DNA from: Nitrosopumilaceae archaeon
GTDB taxonomy: Archaea; Thermoproteota; Nitrososphaeria; Nitrososphaerales; Nitrosopumilaceae
DNA: 6,202 bases
Assembly: GCA_007571225.1 (NCBI GenBank)
Contig: RKRU01000156.1
Location: 1-6,202, forward strand
Reading direction: 5' to 3'
Shown one piece after another: positions 5,448 to 6,202 of the stretch; position 1 is the stretch's first letter, and each line of letters opens with the position of its first letter. A program made the translations under genes and the position numbers. The notes beneath the pieces were generated by a model that saw only the letters and a list, made by a program, of their open reading frames with translations, did no database searches and was not told where the DNA came from.

Positions 5448-5680
5448 TGTGGTGAAATTACGGCCGGGTCGCCGCGGCCGGATCACAGATTCCCGACATA
5501 CAATGTGCCGCACGTACAGGACGGCCCCGAGAATGCCAGTGGTGTGCAGTACTGCCATACTAGAAGACTACTTGCAGACATGACTGGATTACAGAATCAG
5601 ACGAATAGGTTGCTTGTGCATGTAACTCATGCCACGTAACGGGGACACAACGGCCATACAGTCACGGTGTGCTGCAACAC
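5448..5680 (+). pseudogene. Decayed nadC-like remnant, cut off by repeat R1
   Basis: In one plus-strand frame, four short blocks occur in the same order as in NadC: CGEIT (5448, against TGDIT), ENASGVQY (ending 5552, against ATVAGVQY), LLADMTGLQNQTNRL (from 5568, against LLSRMSGIATQTRRL, 8 identities) and HAT-stop-RGHNGHTV (from 5628, against YATRKTAPGLRV). About 42 residues are missing between the second and third blocks and about 5 before the fourth; an in-frame TAA sits at 5637-5639. Similarity fades at about 5680, exactly where repeat R1 starts. This reads as an old second quinolinate phosphoribosyltransferase-like gene, head-to-head with the intact nadC, deleted internally and truncated. 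The blocks are short and the alignment was made by eye, so chance cannot be excluded. Confidence 0.4.
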
Positions 5681-5756
5681 GGTTCTGTCCAGAATACGGG
5701 GGCTGGCTAGGGTTCTCACTGGAATACTGTCCCAACCAGTCTCAGATAATGATTTT
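5681..5756 (+). repeat. R-family repeat copy R1
   Basis: It starts GGTTCTGTCCAGAATACGGG and matches R3 (minus strand, 98 to 60) and R2 (from 5861). The first 28 bases are well conserved; similarity with R2 returns at AGTCTCAGATAAT (from 5739). A hairpin lies at about the same place as in R3: CTGGCTAGGG (5703-5712) against CCCAACCAG (5731-5739). The conserved end faces the gene block and abuts the nadC-like remnant. No matching opposite end is seen in the window. GGTTCTGT-type ends with 8-bp duplications resemble those of IS6-family elements, but that link is only a suggestion. Confidence 0.6.
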
Positions 5757-5768
5757 GTCAAAAATATG

Positions 5769-6012
5769 TGGAATTACATACAAAAGTTCAAAGCTGTACG
5801 ATAACCCAATTCTTCTGAAAATTTGATGGTGTGAAGGTGGGGTGGTATGATATGAATGTGGGTTCTATCCAAAATATAGCGGCTGGCTGGTCTCAGACAG
5901 GCACTGATCAGTCTCAGACAATATCACTTCCCATGCTGTGTCCCCTTTACACTATCAAATTCTCAGAAGAATTGGGTTATCGTACAGCTTTGAACTTTTG
6001 TATGTAATTCCC
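5769..6012. mobile_element. 244-bp MITE-like element with long terminal inverted repeats and 8-bp duplication
   Basis: Bases 5770-5818 are the exact reverse complement of 5963-6011 (49 bp). Pairing continues to about 5839 and 5942 with a few mismatches, giving arms near 70 bp around a centre of about 100 bp. The outer tips are GGAATTACATACAAAAGTTC and its complement. Identical AAAATATG octamers flank it (5761-5768 and 6013-6020), each one base from the arms, as expected of a target duplication. No transposase is encoded. The centre contains repeat R2 and the palindrome ACTGATCAGT (5903-5912). The untouched arms suggest recent insertion or repair between arms. Transcribed, it would fold into a very stable hairpin. 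Confidence 0.8.
5861..5925 (+). repeat. R-family repeat copy R2, inside the 244-bp element
   Basis: It starts GGTTCTATCCAAAATATAGC and shares about 24 of its first 30 bases with R1, then AGTCTCAGACAAT (from 5910) against AGTCTCAGATAAT in R1. A short direct repeat, TCTCAGACA, occurs at 5891 and 5912. Its place in the centre of the inverted-repeat element, in the same orientation as R1 some 180 bases upstream, means that element carries or captured R-family sequence. Confidence 0.55.
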
Positions 6013-6020
6013 AAAATATG

Positions 6021-6202
6021 GTTGATCGTGGTTTGATTATGTTGTAGATTGGGATCCGACAGGTGCCATGGATGGTCTAGTTGATTTTATAATGGGATTA
6101 TTAGCTTTGAAATCATGCCGTTTTTGTGTATTTGGTGTTGTTGTGGCTGTGATTAGATTGGATTGGGTGCAAATGGCTGGGATTTGTATGCCCTAGAGAG
6201 AA
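6021..6202. other. Non-coding G/T-rich tail, nothing recognised
   Basis: The plus strand is strongly G/T-rich and C-poor from about 6030 to 6180. A minus-strand frame of about 49 codons (roughly 6191-6044), rich in Thr, Asn, Ser and Gln, starts after a stop and lacks a convincing start or family match. No tRNA, repeat or promoter could be supported. Confidence 0.3.

Noticed and set aside
60..5720. A composite transposon carrying the protease and NAD genes between R3 and R1
   Set aside because: The conserved ends face inwards, towards the genes, so the bodies of the elements lie outside the block. The arrangement fits two separate insertions flanking ordinary chromosomal genes.
5629..5826. 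A 65-codon plus-strand frame across R1 and the arm of the inverted-repeat element
   Set aside because: It is made almost entirely of repeat sequence, crosses the insertion boundary, and has no recognisable domain.

Overview
The window looks archaeal, most likely from the Thaumarchaeota (Nitrososphaerota) and possibly a marine or sponge-associated lineage. The reasons are strong TATA-like boxes centred about 25-30 bases before all four promoter-proximal start codons (the spacing expected of leaderless archaeal transcripts), two TTG starts, and the gene content. The phylum is inferred from gene style; no ribosomal RNA or other marker gene is present. Base composition is roughly balanced by eye.

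Layout. Bases 1-325 are a repeat-rich upstream region: the end of one repeat element (R3, up to 98), a broken copy (D) of a short inverted-repeat element, and an intact 84-bp copy (A) nested inside it. Bases 326-1510 (+) encode a membrane-anchored HtrA/Deg-type serine protease with a PDZ domain. Bases 1511-1919 are non-coding and hold two more copies (C, decayed; B, intact) of the 84-bp element plus the nadX promoter. Bases 1920-4226 (+) carry nadX (L-aspartate dehydrogenase), nadA (quinolinate synthase) and a small TPR protein that starts directly after the nadA stop codon. nadC (quinolinate phosphoribosyltransferase) lies on the minus strand at 4457-5323, convergent with them; the gap between (4227-4456) may hold a broken minus-strand reading frame with a 14-bp tandem repeat. 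Bases 5324-5680 hold the nadC promoter and what looks like a decayed second nadC-like gene. Bases 5681-6202 are non-coding: element R1, then a 244-bp inverted-repeat element flanked by an 8-bp direct repeat and containing R2, then a G/T-rich tail with nothing recognisable.

Function. nadX, nadA and nadC together make nicotinate mononucleotide de novo: aspartate to iminoaspartate, condensation with dihydroxyacetone phosphate to quinolinate, then phosphoribosylation and decarboxylation. Use of an NAD(P)-dependent dehydrogenase instead of the flavin oxidase NadB avoids the oxygen-dependent route. The protease is a neighbour with no evident pathway link.

The most unusual part is the mobile DNA: at least two families of tiny non-autonomous (MITE-like) elements with 7-8-bp target duplications, including one insertion inside another, plus a third repeat family whose ends face the gene block from both sides. 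No transposase is encoded here, so the mobilising enzyme must be elsewhere.
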